Positions 24,274-33,589 of a DNA stretch of 64,000 bases are shown piece by piece. Both the position numbers and the translations under genes were made by a program. The stretch spans positions 88,776-152,775 of the forward strand of contig JAMPGX010000006.1 in the NCBI GenBank assembly GCA_023663725.1. Reading direction: 5' to 3'. Every line of letters begins with the position of its first letter. Position 1 is the first letter of the stretch. Origin of the DNA: a bacterium. Its GTDB lineage: Bacteria; Bacillota; Clostridia; Lachnospirales; Lachnospiraceae. The notes under the pieces were generated by a model. That model ran no database searches. It had not been told where the DNA came from and saw nothing but the letters and a program-made list of their open reading frames with translations.

Positions 24274-25272
24274 TCATGCCTCCCCATCATATTGCTTCAG
24301 AATATCACACAGCACTGCGCGATACTGTTCACAAACCCATTGCGGCCCCAGGATACGTATCTGTCCTCCCAGCCCTGCAAGCCAGCCAAAAAATTGTCCG
24401 CTGACCGCTATATTCACTCTGGCCCTCAGATATCCCTCCCGCTCTCTGCGAAGCGCTGTTTCCCTGCCAAAGCGATCCAGCACCACACCGATCATATGCT
24501 CTGGCAGCTCCAGCTGTATCGTCTCATTCCGACCGCCGAACATGCCGAAGGTCCTATCCGCATAGACCGCCAAATCAAGCTCGTCAAACTGTTTTCGCCC
24601 CTGTCTGCCTTCCGCGAGCGCCTCCACATCCGCCATCTTATCCACCCTGTAATGCTTCATCATGCCAGTGCTATCATCCCAGGCGAGCAGATAGTAATTC
24701 TCCTCCCGCCAGATCAACGCCCATGGACTGACTCTGTATGGCCTGCCCTCCCTGCGCGGCACCAGACGCTTATGTTCATCCCATTCCAGATATTGGAATG
24801 TTATCTGACAATCCCCCTGAATAGCCCGATGCAGAGCGTCAATGCAATAATAAATACCTTCATTTTCCGCCTTGATACGGCCTACGACATGCACCTGGCG
24901 GCGCAGCTTACCCGCATCATAACGGCTTGCCAGCTTTTCCAGCTTGCTGATTAGCTCTCTGGATTTTTTCAGCGTGATGAATTTCGATGACTGCACCGCA
25001 TCCACCAAAAGCTTTAACTCCGCCAATTCAAAATCCCTGCTGGCCATGTAGTATCCGCCGCCCTGTCTGCTCTGCCGTTGCAGTATATCATATCCAAACT
25101 CCTGCAGACATCTGATATCGTCATAGATGCTCTTGCGCTCACTGCGAATTCCCTGTTTCTCCAACCGCTCTATCAACTCCTGCGTACTGAGAGCGTGAGC
25201 CTCGTCCGTCTCCTCCATCAATATTTTAATCAAAAACAATATCTTCATTTTTTGTCCCGATGTCCTCGCCAT
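24274..25272 (-). CDS. WYL-domain transcriptional regulator
   Basis: The 332-residue protein has an N-terminal winged helix (QKMKILFLIKILMEETDEAHALSTQELIERLEKQGI), a WYL ligand-sensing domain with SPWALIWREENYYLLAWDD near 165-185, and the WCX C-terminal extension. Such regulators are DNA-binding and often sense nucleic acid or nucleotide ligands. ATG 25272 has GAGGGG upstream and matches family starts. The upstream HAD phosphatase gene ends only about 110 bases away on the same strand. Its targets are unknown. Confidence 0.88.
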   Translation of the reverse strand: MARTSGQKMKILFLIKILMEETDEAHALSTQELIERLEKQGIRSERKSIYDDIRCLQEFGYDILQRQSRQGGGYYMASRDFELAELKLLVDAVQSSKFITLKKSRELISKLEKLASRYDAGKLRRQVHVVGRIKAENEGIYYCIDALHRAIQGDCQITFQYLEWDEHKRLVPRREGRPYRVSPWALIWREENYYLLAWDDSTGMMKHYRVDKMADVEALAEGRQGRKQFDELDLAVYADRTFGMFGGRNETIQLELPEHMIGVVLDRFGRETALRREREGYLRARVNIAVSGQFFGWLAGLGGQIRILGPQWVCEQYRAVLCDILKQYDGEA

Positions 25273-25381
25273 TTTATCCCCCTCATGACGTGAGCCTGCA
25301 TCCTTTAATCGTTTGAACGCCCACCTCCAAACGCTTTTCCCTGCGATAAAATAAACCTGGTCGAACCTCTCTTCGGCCAGG

Positions 25382-26074
25382 CTATCTGTATATCCCCAGC
25401 ACCTCATAGAGCTGCTGCAGAACCGCTATCTCATAATCTGCCTTGTAATCATACAGCTGCGGCTTTTCATCGGGATTATACCAGCAGGTCCTTATCCCTG
25501 CTCGCAGACCTCCCAGAATATCACTGGTCATGGAATCCCCGATAATCAGAATCCGATCCCGATCCTTCTCAGCCAAACGTTCCAGACAATAATTGAAAAA
25601 ATCCAGACTTGGCTTGCCACAGCCAACTTCCTCCGAAATAAAAATCCCATCCATAACCTCGAAAAGCCCCGATAGCTTCAGCTTGCTCATCTGAGTAGCC
25701 GCCACGCCATTTGTCACTACATATTGCCTGTACTGATCCTGCAAGGCTTTCACCACAGTCAGAGAATCGTCCATAAAAGCGTAATAATGTCCCAGCCCCT
25801 TCTGAAACTCATCCAGAAAAGCCTTCTCATCGTCCATCGCCAGCCCATACTCGGCAAAAAAATCCCGAAAACGGCCCACCAGCAACTCTGCCCTGGTAAT
25901 CTCTCCCCGCTCCAAGCGTCTCCAATAACCATCATTGATCTGGCTATAACGCTGAATCATCTCCTCCGTAATCGGCTGTCCGATTGAGCGAAAACACCTT
26001 TGCAGGGAACGTCTCATAGAATAATCGAAATCCAGCAGTGTTCCATCCACATCCCACAGCAGCGTGGTGAACAT
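25382..26074 (-). CDS. HAD phosphatase, YjjG-like noncanonical pyrimidine nucleotidase
   Basis: A 230-residue HAD hydrolase: LLWDVDGTLLDFD (nucleophile and acid Asp) at 5-17, VTNGVA near 107, the Lys of CGKPSLDFFNY near 147 and IGDSMTSDILGG near 173. The length and the helical cap fit the YjjG/YfnB type, which dephosphorylates noncanonical pyrimidine nucleotides. ATG 26074 lies 4 bases after a small membrane-protein gene, so the two form an operon. Confidence 0.85.
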   Translation of the reverse strand: MFTTLLWDVDGTLLDFDYSMRRSLQRCFRSIGQPITEEMIQRYSQINDGYWRRLERGEITRAELLVGRFRDFFAEYGLAMDDEKAFLDEFQKGLGHYYAFMDDSLTVVKALQDQYRQYVVTNGVAATQMSKLKLSGLFEVMDGIFISEEVGCGKPSLDFFNYCLERLAEKDRDRILIIGDSMTSDILGGLRAGIRTCWYNPDEKPQLYDYKADYEIAVLQQLYEVLGIYR

Positions 26075-26078
26075 CTGC

Positions 26079-26228
26079 CTACTTCTCATCGGTCTGCTCT
26101 TCGCCCACAGGCTGTTGATTCTTTTTCTTGCGCAGTGTGATACCAATAAATATTGCTACACCCGCCACCGCTACAATCACCAACATAACCAGCAAATAAG
26201 ATAAAAAAGAATTTAAAAATGCCATCAT
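26079..26228 (-). CDS. Small single-pass membrane protein, function unknown
   Basis: A 49-residue peptide with one hydrophobic helix (about 7-28), a Lys-rich stop-transfer (LRKKKNQ) and an acidic tail. ATG 26228 is preceded by AGGAGG at ideal spacing, so I think it is real although short. It is encoded 4 bases before the HAD phosphatase and about 60 bases after the MutS-like gene. I recognise no family beyond small Lachnospiraceae membrane proteins. Confidence 0.7.
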   Translation of the reverse strand: MMAFLNSFLSYLLVMLVIVAVAGVAIFIGITLRKKKNQQPVGEEQTDEK

Positions 26229-26290
26229 AGTGCATGCCTCCTGAATCTTTTGATCGCAATGAATATTATAGCAAGCTTTGTCTTCTCCCG

Positions 26291-27985
26291 TCAAGACAGT
26301 TTCCATATTCCCCGCTGCAGAAAATCCTCCGCCTGCGTCTGCGCTCTCTGTATAATGGACGCATCGTAGCCCATGATCTCCAGCAGGCGTATGGCATTAC
26401 GACTGCTCGCTCTGCCCTTGCGAAGCGTGTAGTTAAAGAGGATGTCCCCATCCCTGATCTCCTCCTCAAAGTGATAATTATCATACTGGCCACCTAAAAG
26501 CTCTGTCAGCTCAATGTCATGGGTAGCCGCAAAACACAGAAGCTTGTCACCTGTCAGGCTGAGCAAAATCTGGGTGGCAGCCGCGATCCGTTCTACGGTG
26601 TTGGTTCCCCGCAGCACCTCGTCCACAAAGCACAACACCGGACGCTCCTCATCCTTCACCGCGGCGTCCAAAATACGCTTCAGGGCCTTGATCTCCACAA
26701 TATAATAGCTCTCCCCACCCTCCAGATCGTCCCGCAGGGACATGGAGGAATAAATGCGATACATGGGAGCGCTGTAACGCTCCGCGGGCACTGTATACAA
26801 CGTCTGTGCCATCAGAGCGACCAGAGCAGCCGTCTTTAAAAAGGTTGATTTGCCGGAGGCATTGGAGCCTGTCAGCAATACGCCCCGTCCTGCGGTGATG
26901 CTGTTCGTTACCGGATTATCAATCAACGGATGCCAGGCCTGCTCCACGTCGAAGACGGAGCCCTGCAGGTCTGGACGACACCAGAGCGCTCCCTCAGCCT
27001 CCAGGCTGGCCCTGTACATGGCAATGCTCACCGCAGACTCCAGATACCCCAGCACAGTGACAATCCTGTCCACCTCGCTCTCGTGCATACAGATCTCCCG
27101 AAGCATTCGGTTAAAGCAGATCAAATCCACATGAAAGGCCATCCGCACATAGTCCAGTACGATGTCCAGAGGACTTCCTCCCGTGGTATTACCCGCCTTG
27201 GAAAATACCCAAAAGGATCCTCTCTGAGATTTGTTCAGTACTTTTTTATCCCGCCTGAGCGCCTCATTCTCCCGCTCACACACTGAGAACTTCAGCTCTG
27301 CCGTCTTCTGTGCTGCCACCATCAGCCTGGCAATATAGGCAAGACTGATGATATATGGCTCTATCTCCCGCTTGGTCCCCATATAAGTAATGATATTATA
27401 TATCATCAGGACCGCAATGCCAGCCAGACCCGCCGGCAGGTTAAAGAGCAGCAGGCAACCTGCCGGAAGATATAGCAGATCGACGATCAGCTCCCTGGTA
27501 TTGGAACGCTCACCCAGCGTATGCAGATATTCCAGATAGTCGTACAGGGAATATCTGCCGGTATCTCCCAACTCCTTCATCAACTTCTGGAAATCCACTC
27601 TCTGTTTCGGATGCTCCGCAAAGAACGTGACGATCTTGTCAAAGTACTGCAATTCCTCCTCTGACCTTCCCGTGGTGCGCAGCATATGATACAGTACCTC
27701 CTCGCCGCTGGAGGAAATCGTATAATTAAGGCGCACAAATATCTGATCCATAGACAGATCATTCCAGGTGATATCATCTATCTGCTCCGGCTCCTTATGA
27801 TGCTCATAATAACCCGGAATACGCAGAAAGCGCTCCACCTTATATTCCTTATCAGGACGTTTTCCATAGTCATCATACAACTTTTGCTCAAACTGCTTCT
27901 TCCGCCTGCGCTCTATCAGAATGCCCTGTCCCGCCATAAACAGCAGGAATAGCCCCATGGCCCCCCAGAAGATCAGATATTCCAT
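26291..27985 (-). CDS. Membrane-linked MutS-family ATPase
   Basis: A 564-residue protein with an N-terminal helix (about 4-24), further hydrophobic segments near 180-215, and a C-terminal MutS ATPase: Walker A LLTGSNASGKSTF near 372, LVALMAQ, the ABC signature-like SLRDDLEGGESYY, and Walker B CFVDEVLRGT near 453. It lacks the mismatch-recognition domain of MutS1 and the Smr domain of MutS2, so a classical repair role should not be assumed. GAGGAGC precedes ATG. Confidence 0.85.
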   Translation of the reverse strand: MEYLIFWGAMGLFLLFMAGQGILIERRRKKQFEQKLYDDYGKRPDKEYKVERFLRIPGYYEHHKEPEQIDDITWNDLSMDQIFVRLNYTISSSGEEVLYHMLRTTGRSEEELQYFDKIVTFFAEHPKQRVDFQKLMKELGDTGRYSLYDYLEYLHTLGERSNTRELIVDLLYLPAGCLLLFNLPAGLAGIAVLMIYNIITYMGTKREIEPYIISLAYIARLMVAAQKTAELKFSVCERENEALRRDKKVLNKSQRGSFWVFSKAGNTTGGSPLDIVLDYVRMAFHVDLICFNRMLREICMHESEVDRIVTVLGYLESAVSIAMYRASLEAEGALWCRPDLQGSVFDVEQAWHPLIDNPVTNSITAGRGVLLTGSNASGKSTFLKTAALVALMAQTLYTVPAERYSAPMYRIYSSMSLRDDLEGGESYYIVEIKALKRILDAAVKDEERPVLCFVDEVLRGTNTVERIAAATQILLSLTGDKLLCFAATHDIELTELLGGQYDNYHFEEEIRDGDILFNYTLRKGRASSRNAIRLLEIMGYDASIIQRAQTQAEDFLQRGIWKLS

Positions 27986-28040
27986 GTTATGCTCCTCATC
28001 TACACTGGATTATTTCCAGATAACGGTATTGCTCTTTTTA

Positions 28041-28080
28041 TAAAACAGTCAGCAGGGCAGGCGAAAACCGCCTGCCCCGC
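28041..28080 (-). terminator. Rho-independent terminator after the NCS2 permease gene
   Basis: A 12-bp stem (28052-28063 with 28069-28080, one G-U pair) with a 5-base loop is followed on the minus strand by TGACTGTTTT. It closes the nucleoside-salvage operon. Confidence 0.85.
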
Positions 28081-28096
28081 AGTCTATGTTCCGTCT

Positions 28097-29461
28097 TTAC
28101 AGGAAGATATACTTCAGCACAAAGAGAACTGCCAGAACATACATCAACACACTCACCTTGCCCTTGGCCTTGCCGCTGCACAGGTGCAGAATGGTCCAAG
28201 AGATCACGCCCACGGCGATACCCTCGGAGATGCTGTACATGAGGGGCATGGAGATGATACACAGGAACGCAGGAATTGCCTCCAGCATATTCTCCCAGTT
28301 GATCTTGGCCACGGAGCCGATCATATAGAAGCCCACGATAATCAGGGCAGGCGCGGTGGCAAAAGAAGGGATAGTCAAAAACAGCGGTGAAAATACGATG
28401 GCCAGCAGGAACAACAGGCCGGTCACCACTGCGGTCAGACCAGTTCTGCCGCCCTCGGTCACACCGGACGCGCTCTCCACATAGGTGGTGGTGGTGGAAG
28501 TACCCAGCACAGCGCCCGCGGAGGTTGCGATGGCATCCGCCAGCAGTGCGCCCTTGATGCGGGGCAGCTTGCCATCCTTGTCCAACATATTGGCCTTAGA
28601 GGACACGCCGATCAACGTTCCCAGGGTGTCAAAGATATCCACAAACAGGAAAGCGAACACAATGACGACCATGTCCAGTATCTTAACTGAGCTGAAGTCT
28701 GCCTTGAACAGCTGTCCAAAGGTAAGCCCCAGCGGAGAGAAGTCAAAGGAGATAAAAGCGGAGGGGATCACAGAGTACATGCCCAGATCAGCATTGGGTA
28801 CATACAGCCCGAGCAGTTCGCAGATGATGCCCAGCACCCAGGTAATAAGTATACCGAACAGGATACCGCCCTTGATCTTCTTGATCAGCAGAAAAGCGGT
28901 GATCAGCACACCGATCAGAGCCAGCAGTGCGCCCATGCCGACAGAGCTGAAATCCGTTTTAAAATTCTGATAGGAAACCAGCGTGGAATCGTTGTTCACA
29001 ACAATCTTGGCATTCTGCAGACCGATGAAGGCGATGAACAGTCCGATACCGGCGCTCACGGCAGACTTCAGCGTCATGGGGATGGCATTGAAGATGGCCT
29101 CGCGCACATTGGTGACAGACAACACGATGAAGATCAGGCCCTCGATAAAGACTGCCATCAGAGCGATCTGCCAGGAATATCCATAGTTCAGTACGACAGT
29201 AAAAGCAAAGTAGGCGTTCAGGCCCATGCCAGGCGCCAGCGCAAAAGGATAGTTGGCCAGCAATGCCATCAGCAGGGTTCCGATAAAGGAAGCCAACGCT
29301 GTTGCCAACAGGATCGCGCGCCCATCCATTCCAGTCGCGGAAAGGATGCTGGGATTAACAGCCAAAATGTAAGCCATCGTCATGAAGGTGGTGATACCCG
29401 CCATGATCTCGGTCTTGACATTGGTGTTATTCTCCCGAAGTTTGAAGAACTTTTCTAACAT
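28097..29461 (-). CDS. NCS2-family purine permease (PbuG/AzgA-like)
   Basis: The 454-residue transporter has about 13-14 hydrophobic helices and the AzgA/PbuG-type motifs: MAYILAVNPSIL near residue 30, GMGLNAYFAF near 77 and VFAFLFVDIFDTLGTLIG near 258. These carriers move guanine, hypoxanthine or adenine with protons. It is the last gene of the operon with purine nucleoside phosphorylase, cytidine deaminase and an amidohydrolase, consistent with nucleobase uptake and salvage. Exact substrate cannot be read from sequence. Confidence 0.9.
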   Translation of the reverse strand: MLEKFFKLRENNTNVKTEIMAGITTFMTMAYILAVNPSILSATGMDGRAILLATALASFIGTLLMALLANYPFALAPGMGLNAYFAFTVVLNYGYSWQIALMAVFIEGLIFIVLSVTNVREAIFNAIPMTLKSAVSAGIGLFIAFIGLQNAKIVVNNDSTLVSYQNFKTDFSSVGMGALLALIGVLITAFLLIKKIKGGILFGILITWVLGIICELLGLYVPNADLGMYSVIPSAFISFDFSPLGLTFGQLFKADFSSVKILDMVVIVFAFLFVDIFDTLGTLIGVSSKANMLDKDGKLPRIKGALLADAIATSAGAVLGTSTTTTYVESASGVTEGGRTGLTAVVTGLLFLLAIVFSPLFLTIPSFATAPALIIVGFYMIGSVAKINWENMLEAIPAFLCIISMPLMYSISEGIAVGVISWTILHLCSGKAKGKVSVLMYVLAVLFVLKYIFL

Positions 29462-29537
29462 TTTTCCCTCTCATTTCCGCCGCTATCGCGGCATTTCGTT
29501 AGAATATGGTTGATAGTGTCTATTGATGCCCGAGCTC

Positions 29538-30842
29538 TCACTCGGATAACATCCTCTGTACGATGGCGTTGCAGGCGGAATAGATGTTCTCCGGCCGCTC
29601 GCCCACATTGAATCTGCCGTTCAGATACAGGATCCTGCCGCCGATCATCGTCATCCTCACATTGGCCTTGCTACCGCTGTAGACAAGATTCTTGGGAATA
29701 TTATGTATGGGCTGCATATTGGGCTGATTCAAATCCAATAGGATTATATCCGCCAGCTTACCCTTGGCCAGCACATCCGCCCTGTTAAGACGCATGGCTC
29801 TGGCGCCGTTCACCGTGGCCATCCGCAGCACCTCCGCAGCGTCGATACTGGCAGCGTCCATCTCTCGGAGCTTGGAGAGGCCGGAGACCAGAAACATCTC
29901 TCGGAACATATCCAGGGCATTGTTGCTGGCAGCGCCATCCGTACCGATGGCAACCGGAATCTGTCTTCTGACAAAATCTCGGATAGGAGCTACTCCGCTG
30001 GCCAACTTAGCGTTGGAGGCGGGATTAGTGATCACATACATCCGGTGCCTGCGAAATACGTCCATATCGCTGTCCGTCATATGCACACAGTGATAACCGC
30101 CGCCGCCAAATTCAAACATTCCCAGGGAATCCAAAAAGATAGCCGGCGTCATGCCATATTTCTTCTTACATTCCCGCACTTCATCCGCAGTCTCAGACAT
30201 ATGGGTGAACACAGGCGCCCTGTGTCTGTGGGCCAGGCCGGAGAGCTGTACCATCAGCGCCCTGTCGCAGGTGTATTCGGCGTGAAAGCCCAGCTGGTAG
30301 CTGATCAGGGAGTTTTTACGGTTCCAGTGCACGTACTCCTCTTCCACCTGAGAGATGGAGGAGGTAAAGTTGTTGAGACCGCTGACCAACACACAGCGCA
30401 TGCCCATATCCAGACAAGCCCTGGCCGTCACCTCCGGACGCAGGTACATGTCAAAGATGGAGGTTATTCCGCCGCTTAAATATTCCAGAATGGCCAGACG
30501 GGTCATCTGATAGATATCCTGATCCGTAAGCCTTTTTTCCATCGGAAATACCTTGTTCTGCAGCCAATCCTGCAGGGGTACATCATCTGATGCGGACCGC
30601 AGAAACGTCATGGCTGAATGAGTATGTGCGTTTTTAAACCCAGGCATCAGGAGATTTCCCTCGCAGTCGAGCTCGATGTCCCAGGAGATGCGCGGAACTC
30701 CCTCTCCCCGCCACTCCCGCTCGATCTCCTCCTGATCAGCGATATAGACGATTTTCTCGTTTTTGACCCAGATTTCCCCGAAAAAGATATCGCGGCAGGG
30801 CTCCATGGTTAGTATTCTGGCGTTATATAGTCTCAGATTCAT
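29538..30842 (-). CDS. Amidohydrolase, nucleobase/nucleoside deaminase type (MtaD/SsnA-like)
   Basis: A 434-residue metal-dependent hydrolase: NAHTHSAM near 69 (HxH), FHAEYTC near 201, THMSET near 234 and the metal Asp in IGTDGAASNN near 317. The family includes S-adenosylhomocysteine/methylthioadenosine deaminases and guanine or cytosine deaminases. Its operon partners (purine phosphorylase, cytidine deaminase, purine permease) fit a salvage deaminase; the exact substrate is open. Confidence 0.85.
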   Translation of the reverse strand: MNLRLYNARILTMEPCRDIFFGEIWVKNEKIVYIADQEEIEREWRGEGVPRISWDIELDCEGNLLMPGFKNAHTHSAMTFLRSASDDVPLQDWLQNKVFPMEKRLTDQDIYQMTRLAILEYLSGGITSIFDMYLRPEVTARACLDMGMRCVLVSGLNNFTSSISQVEEEYVHWNRKNSLISYQLGFHAEYTCDRALMVQLSGLAHRHRAPVFTHMSETADEVRECKKKYGMTPAIFLDSLGMFEFGGGGYHCVHMTDSDMDVFRRHRMYVITNPASNAKLASGVAPIRDFVRRQIPVAIGTDGAASNNALDMFREMFLVSGLSKLREMDAASIDAAEVLRMATVNGARAMRLNRADVLAKGKLADIILLDLNQPNMQPIHNIPKNLVYSGSKANVRMTMIGGRILYLNGRFNVGERPENIYSACNAIVQRMLSE

Positions 30843-30937
30843 GGTTTGGGTTTTCCTTTTTTACAATTGGGTCGATAATTGGGGAAAGCAAGACGTTCCA
30901 GGCTCTAACGCCAAGCGCAGTTCCATGCAAGTCTCCA

Positions 30938-31360
30938 CTATGGGCCGAAGCTTTGGGGAAGCAGTTCCTCCAGGGTATACGCCTCATATTCCTCTGGCGA
31001 TCTGGCTATCAGAATGCGGAAGTCAGGAGAACAGAACTCTCGCATCACCTGGCGGCATATACCGCAGGGATAGGCCAGATCGGGAAACGGATCTCCCGGC
31101 CGAGTCGTCCGGCTGCCGCCAGTGATGGCGATGGCGCGGAAATGGCGCACTCCCTCGCTGACCGCTTTGAAAAAAGCGGTGCGCTCAGCGCAGTTGGTCG
31201 CCCCGAAGGAGGCGTTCTCGATGTTGCAGCCCTGATAGATAGTGCCATCCCCAGCAAGCAACGCCGCTCCCACCAGATAGTCCGAGTAGGGGGCATAGGC
31301 CCGCTCTCTGGCAGCCATTGCCACCTGTATCAGTTCCGTGTCGTAATCCTGTCTGTCCAT
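30938..31360 (-). CDS. cdd: Cytidine deaminase
   Basis: The 140-residue tetrameric-type enzyme has CNIENASFGATNCAERTAFFKAVSEG (zinc Cys and catalytic Glu in the CAE motif) and PCGICRQVMREF (the other two zinc cysteines). It deaminates cytidine and deoxycytidine. ATG 31360 has AGGAG upstream; a TTG five codons earlier is weaker. It follows the purine nucleoside phosphorylase gene by about 66 bases in the salvage operon. Confidence 0.94.
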   Translation of the reverse strand: MDRQDYDTELIQVAMAARERAYAPYSDYLVGAALLAGDGTIYQGCNIENASFGATNCAERTAFFKAVSEGVRHFRAIAITGGSRTTRPGDPFPDLAYPCGICRQVMREFCSPDFRILIARSPEEYEAYTLEELLPQSFGP

Positions 31361-31426
31361 CGCTGCTCCTATCAACTCGCCGTAGTGGGATTTTTCCCTG
31401 CAAATGTCCTACTTGTTGCCCATACC

Positions 31427-32263
31427 TTACAGCTTATTGCCAAACCTCTCTACCGACTGCGTCACCAGCTGCTTGAAACGGGGAGCCGCCTCGTCAGCCG
31501 CCGCCTGCACTTCCCCGTGGCTAAGGGGAGTGGGTGCCATGCCCGCCGCCAGATTGCACACGCAGGAGATTCCGCAGATTCTCATCCCCATATGGGCCGC
31601 CGCCACAGCCTCCACCGCCGTGCTCATGCCCACCGCGTCACAGCCCAGAGTGCGCAGCATACGAATCTCCGCCGGCGTCTCGTAGGAGGGGCCGGTGAGT
31701 TGGGCGTACACACCCTGCTGGAGATAAATACCCTGCTCCTTTGCCGTCGTGCGGATGATCTCCTGAAGCTCCAGATCATAGACATGCGTCATATCCGGGA
31801 AGCGGGTTCCCAGCTCTTCCACGTTGGGACCAATCAGGGGATTGGGGGCAAAGCAGGAAATATGGTCGGTAATCAGCATCAGATCTCCCGCGTGAAAGGA
31901 GGTGTTGACGCCGCCGGAGGCATTGGTCAAAAAGAGGATCTCCGCGCCCAGCAGCTTCATCAGGCGTATGGGAAGGACCACATCGCTGATGTCATATCCC
32001 TCGTAGTAGTGGACTCTTCCCTTCATGCACACCACGGGAACATCTCCCACATATCCAAAGATAAATCGGCCGTCATGTCCCGGAACAGTGGACACTGGAA
32101 AATTCTCAATGTCTCCATAAGGTACCTGACTCTCCACGCGGATAGTATCGGCGTAATCTCCCAGGCCGGAGCCGAGAACGATGGCTACCTTGGGAATGAA
32201 GTCGGTGATTTGGCGGATACAGGCTTCACATTTTCTGAGTTTTCCGAAAGTAGTGGATGACAT
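31427..32263 (-). CDS. Purine nucleoside phosphorylase (trimeric PNP family)
   Basis: A 278-residue PNP I enzyme with VLGSGLGDYAD near 31, GRVHYYEGY near 80, FLTNASGGVN near 112 and GMSTAVEAVAA near 216. It splits purine nucleosides to base and ribose-1-phosphate. It is the first gene of the salvage operon and has a good sigma-A promoter about 100 bases upstream. AAGGAG precedes the ATG by about 10 bases. Confidence 0.93.
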   Translation of the reverse strand: MSSTTFGKLRKCEACIRQITDFIPKVAIVLGSGLGDYADTIRVESQVPYGDIENFPVSTVPGHDGRFIFGYVGDVPVVCMKGRVHYYEGYDISDVVLPIRLMKLLGAEILFLTNASGGVNTSFHAGDLMLITDHISCFAPNPLIGPNVEELGTRFPDMTHVYDLELQEIIRTTAKEQGIYLQQGVYAQLTGPSYETPAEIRMLRTLGCDAVGMSTAVEAVAAAHMGMRICGISCVCNLAAGMAPTPLSHGEVQAAADEAAPRFKQLVTQSVERFGNKL

Positions 32264-32370
32264 GCGTATGGGACTCCTTTTTTGTGTGGGGGAACCGGCA
32301 GAATTGATTGGGGATTCTGACTAGTTCTGGGTGGATGGGTGCTTCGCTCGTCAAATGCATCAATAAGCAT

Positions 32371-32399
32371 ATTATACCCAATTTATTCCTAAAAAGCAA
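32371..32399 (-). promoter_or_regulatory. Sigma-A promoter of the nucleoside-salvage operon
   Basis: Minus-strand TTGCTT (32399-32394) and TATAAT (32376-32371) with a 17-bp spacer. The leader of about 100 bases contains a weak CAGAAT/ATTCTG stem; I do not recognise a purine riboswitch in it. Confidence 0.85.
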
Positions 32400-32410
32400 T
32401 TCTCTTATAT

Positions 32411-32447
32411 AAAAAGTTTGGGACCGCCGCTTTATTGCGGCAGCCCC
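32411..32447 (-). terminator. Rho-independent terminator after the XRE-VOC gene
   Basis: An 11-bp stem (32437-32447 with 32420-32430, two G-U pairs) with loop AATAAA is followed on the minus strand by AAACTTTTT. It separates this gene from the salvage operon promoter. Confidence 0.85.
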
Positions 32448-32546
32448 CTGTTTTTCCATCTCTTCAGTGTCGGGAATAGCTCCATCATCTTTTTTCGGAC
32501 CTCATCCGGTGTTCCTGCTCTCAGTTTTTGTATTTGTCTATCTGTT

Positions 32547-33143
32547 TCAAAGCTCCGTATATCCGCCTGTGATCTCGCAGACATTGTTGTCTGGGTCACG
32601 GATATCAAAGTGATAATACCCCTCATGCACTTTTTGAATCTCCGTCATTTTACCGATATTCAGTCCCTGCAGCCGCTGATACTCTCTCCGCAGATCCTCC
32701 ACCCAGAAATTCAACACAAACTTATGATCCCCGTCCACATAGTGATGGCCCGGCAGATTATCCTCGTTCATTAGAGCCAAACATTTGTTGTCAAAGAAAA
32801 ATTCTGCAAATTTGTTTCCACAGTTTCTGGTGGACACCGCCATGGACAGCAGCTTTTCATAAAACGCGATAGACGCCTCAAAATCCCGTACAATCAGATA
32901 AACAGAGCCAAGATGTACCTCCTGGGTCCGCAGCTTCTTGACGTCCTCCGTCTCCAGCAGAATATCATCCGTACCCACAGAAAACAATCTGCTCATCTGT
33001 ACCACCTTGTCAATCTCCGGCAACGATTGATCCATCTCCCACTTGGATATGGATTGACGGGACACGGTCAGTTTTTCAGCAAGCTGTTCCTGTGTAAGAC
33101 CATTGTCGATACGCAGCTTTTGAATTCTGTTTCCAACGCTCAT
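32547..33143 (-). CDS. XRE-type HTH regulator fused to a glyoxalase/VOC domain
   Basis: The 198-residue protein has an N-terminal helix-turn-helix (residues about 3-60: MSVGNRIQKLRIDNGLTQEQLAEKL-type start, with TVSRQSISKWE as recognition helix) and a C-terminal VOC domain (about 78-198: LIVRDFEASIAFYEKLL, HFDIRDPDNNVCEI). VOC domains bind metals or small toxic compounds, so it may be a one-component sensor. ATG 33143 has GGAGG upstream. A frame just beyond its stop could encode a short conserved-looking tail (TPDEVRKKMMELFP) but has no start of its own. Confidence 0.85.
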   Translation of the reverse strand: MSVGNRIQKLRIDNGLTQEQLAEKLTVSRQSISKWEMDQSLPEIDKVVQMSRLFSVGTDDILLETEDVKKLRTQEVHLGSVYLIVRDFEASIAFYEKLLSMAVSTRNCGNKFAEFFFDNKCLALMNEDNLPGHHYVDGDHKFVLNFWVEDLRREYQRLQGLNIGKMTEIQKVHEGYYHFDIRDPDNNVCEITGGYTEL

Positions 33144-33196
33144 GTTTTTTTCCTCCGTTTTAGTTCCACATATTTCCTCCAACCGTACAATCTGGC

Positions 33197-33236
33197 GATA
33201 TATGACTGGCCATTTTCTGGCATCTCGCCATATATC
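33197..33236. promoter_or_regulatory. Nested inverted repeat upstream of the XRE-VOC gene
   Basis: GATATATG (33197-33204) and CATATATC (33229-33236) form a perfect 8-bp inverted repeat around an inner GCCA-TTTTC-TGGC stem, 54 bases upstream of the XRE-VOC start. It could be the operator for this regulator. No clear promoter is visible beside it. Confidence 0.4.
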
Positions 33237-33589
33237 AGCGCACTTTTCGGAAATATACAGTTTTTAACTCTGCTTTATACTCGTCAGTATATATTCCATG
33301 GACATATTTTTATTGTACCTGTTCACCCGAATATTATCTACCAATTATTCTTGGAATTTCCGCAACCACAAGTTGCTTCAATTTTACCGCTGTTCCCTCC
33401 AACTCAGTAGGCCACGGAAAGACAAAAAAACAATTGACATATCCCTCGATCCATGTCATACCGTCTGTATGAGTTATCTGTGAATCTTGTATTCTTTACA
33501 GTTCGGGCAGTTTCTGCCAGTGACTCAATCGTTACTATATAAATTGGCAGAGGCTGGGATGATTTCAGGTTGATACGGCACCTCTGCTT

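Noticed and set aside
30953-32260. Plus-strand open frame of 435 codons
   Set aside because: It spans cdd and the purine nucleoside phosphorylase gene in antisense, with no family motif and no ribosome site.
32264-32370. Purine riboswitch in the leader of the salvage operon
   Set aside because: The leader is only about 100 bases and I cannot find the conserved three-way junction sequences.
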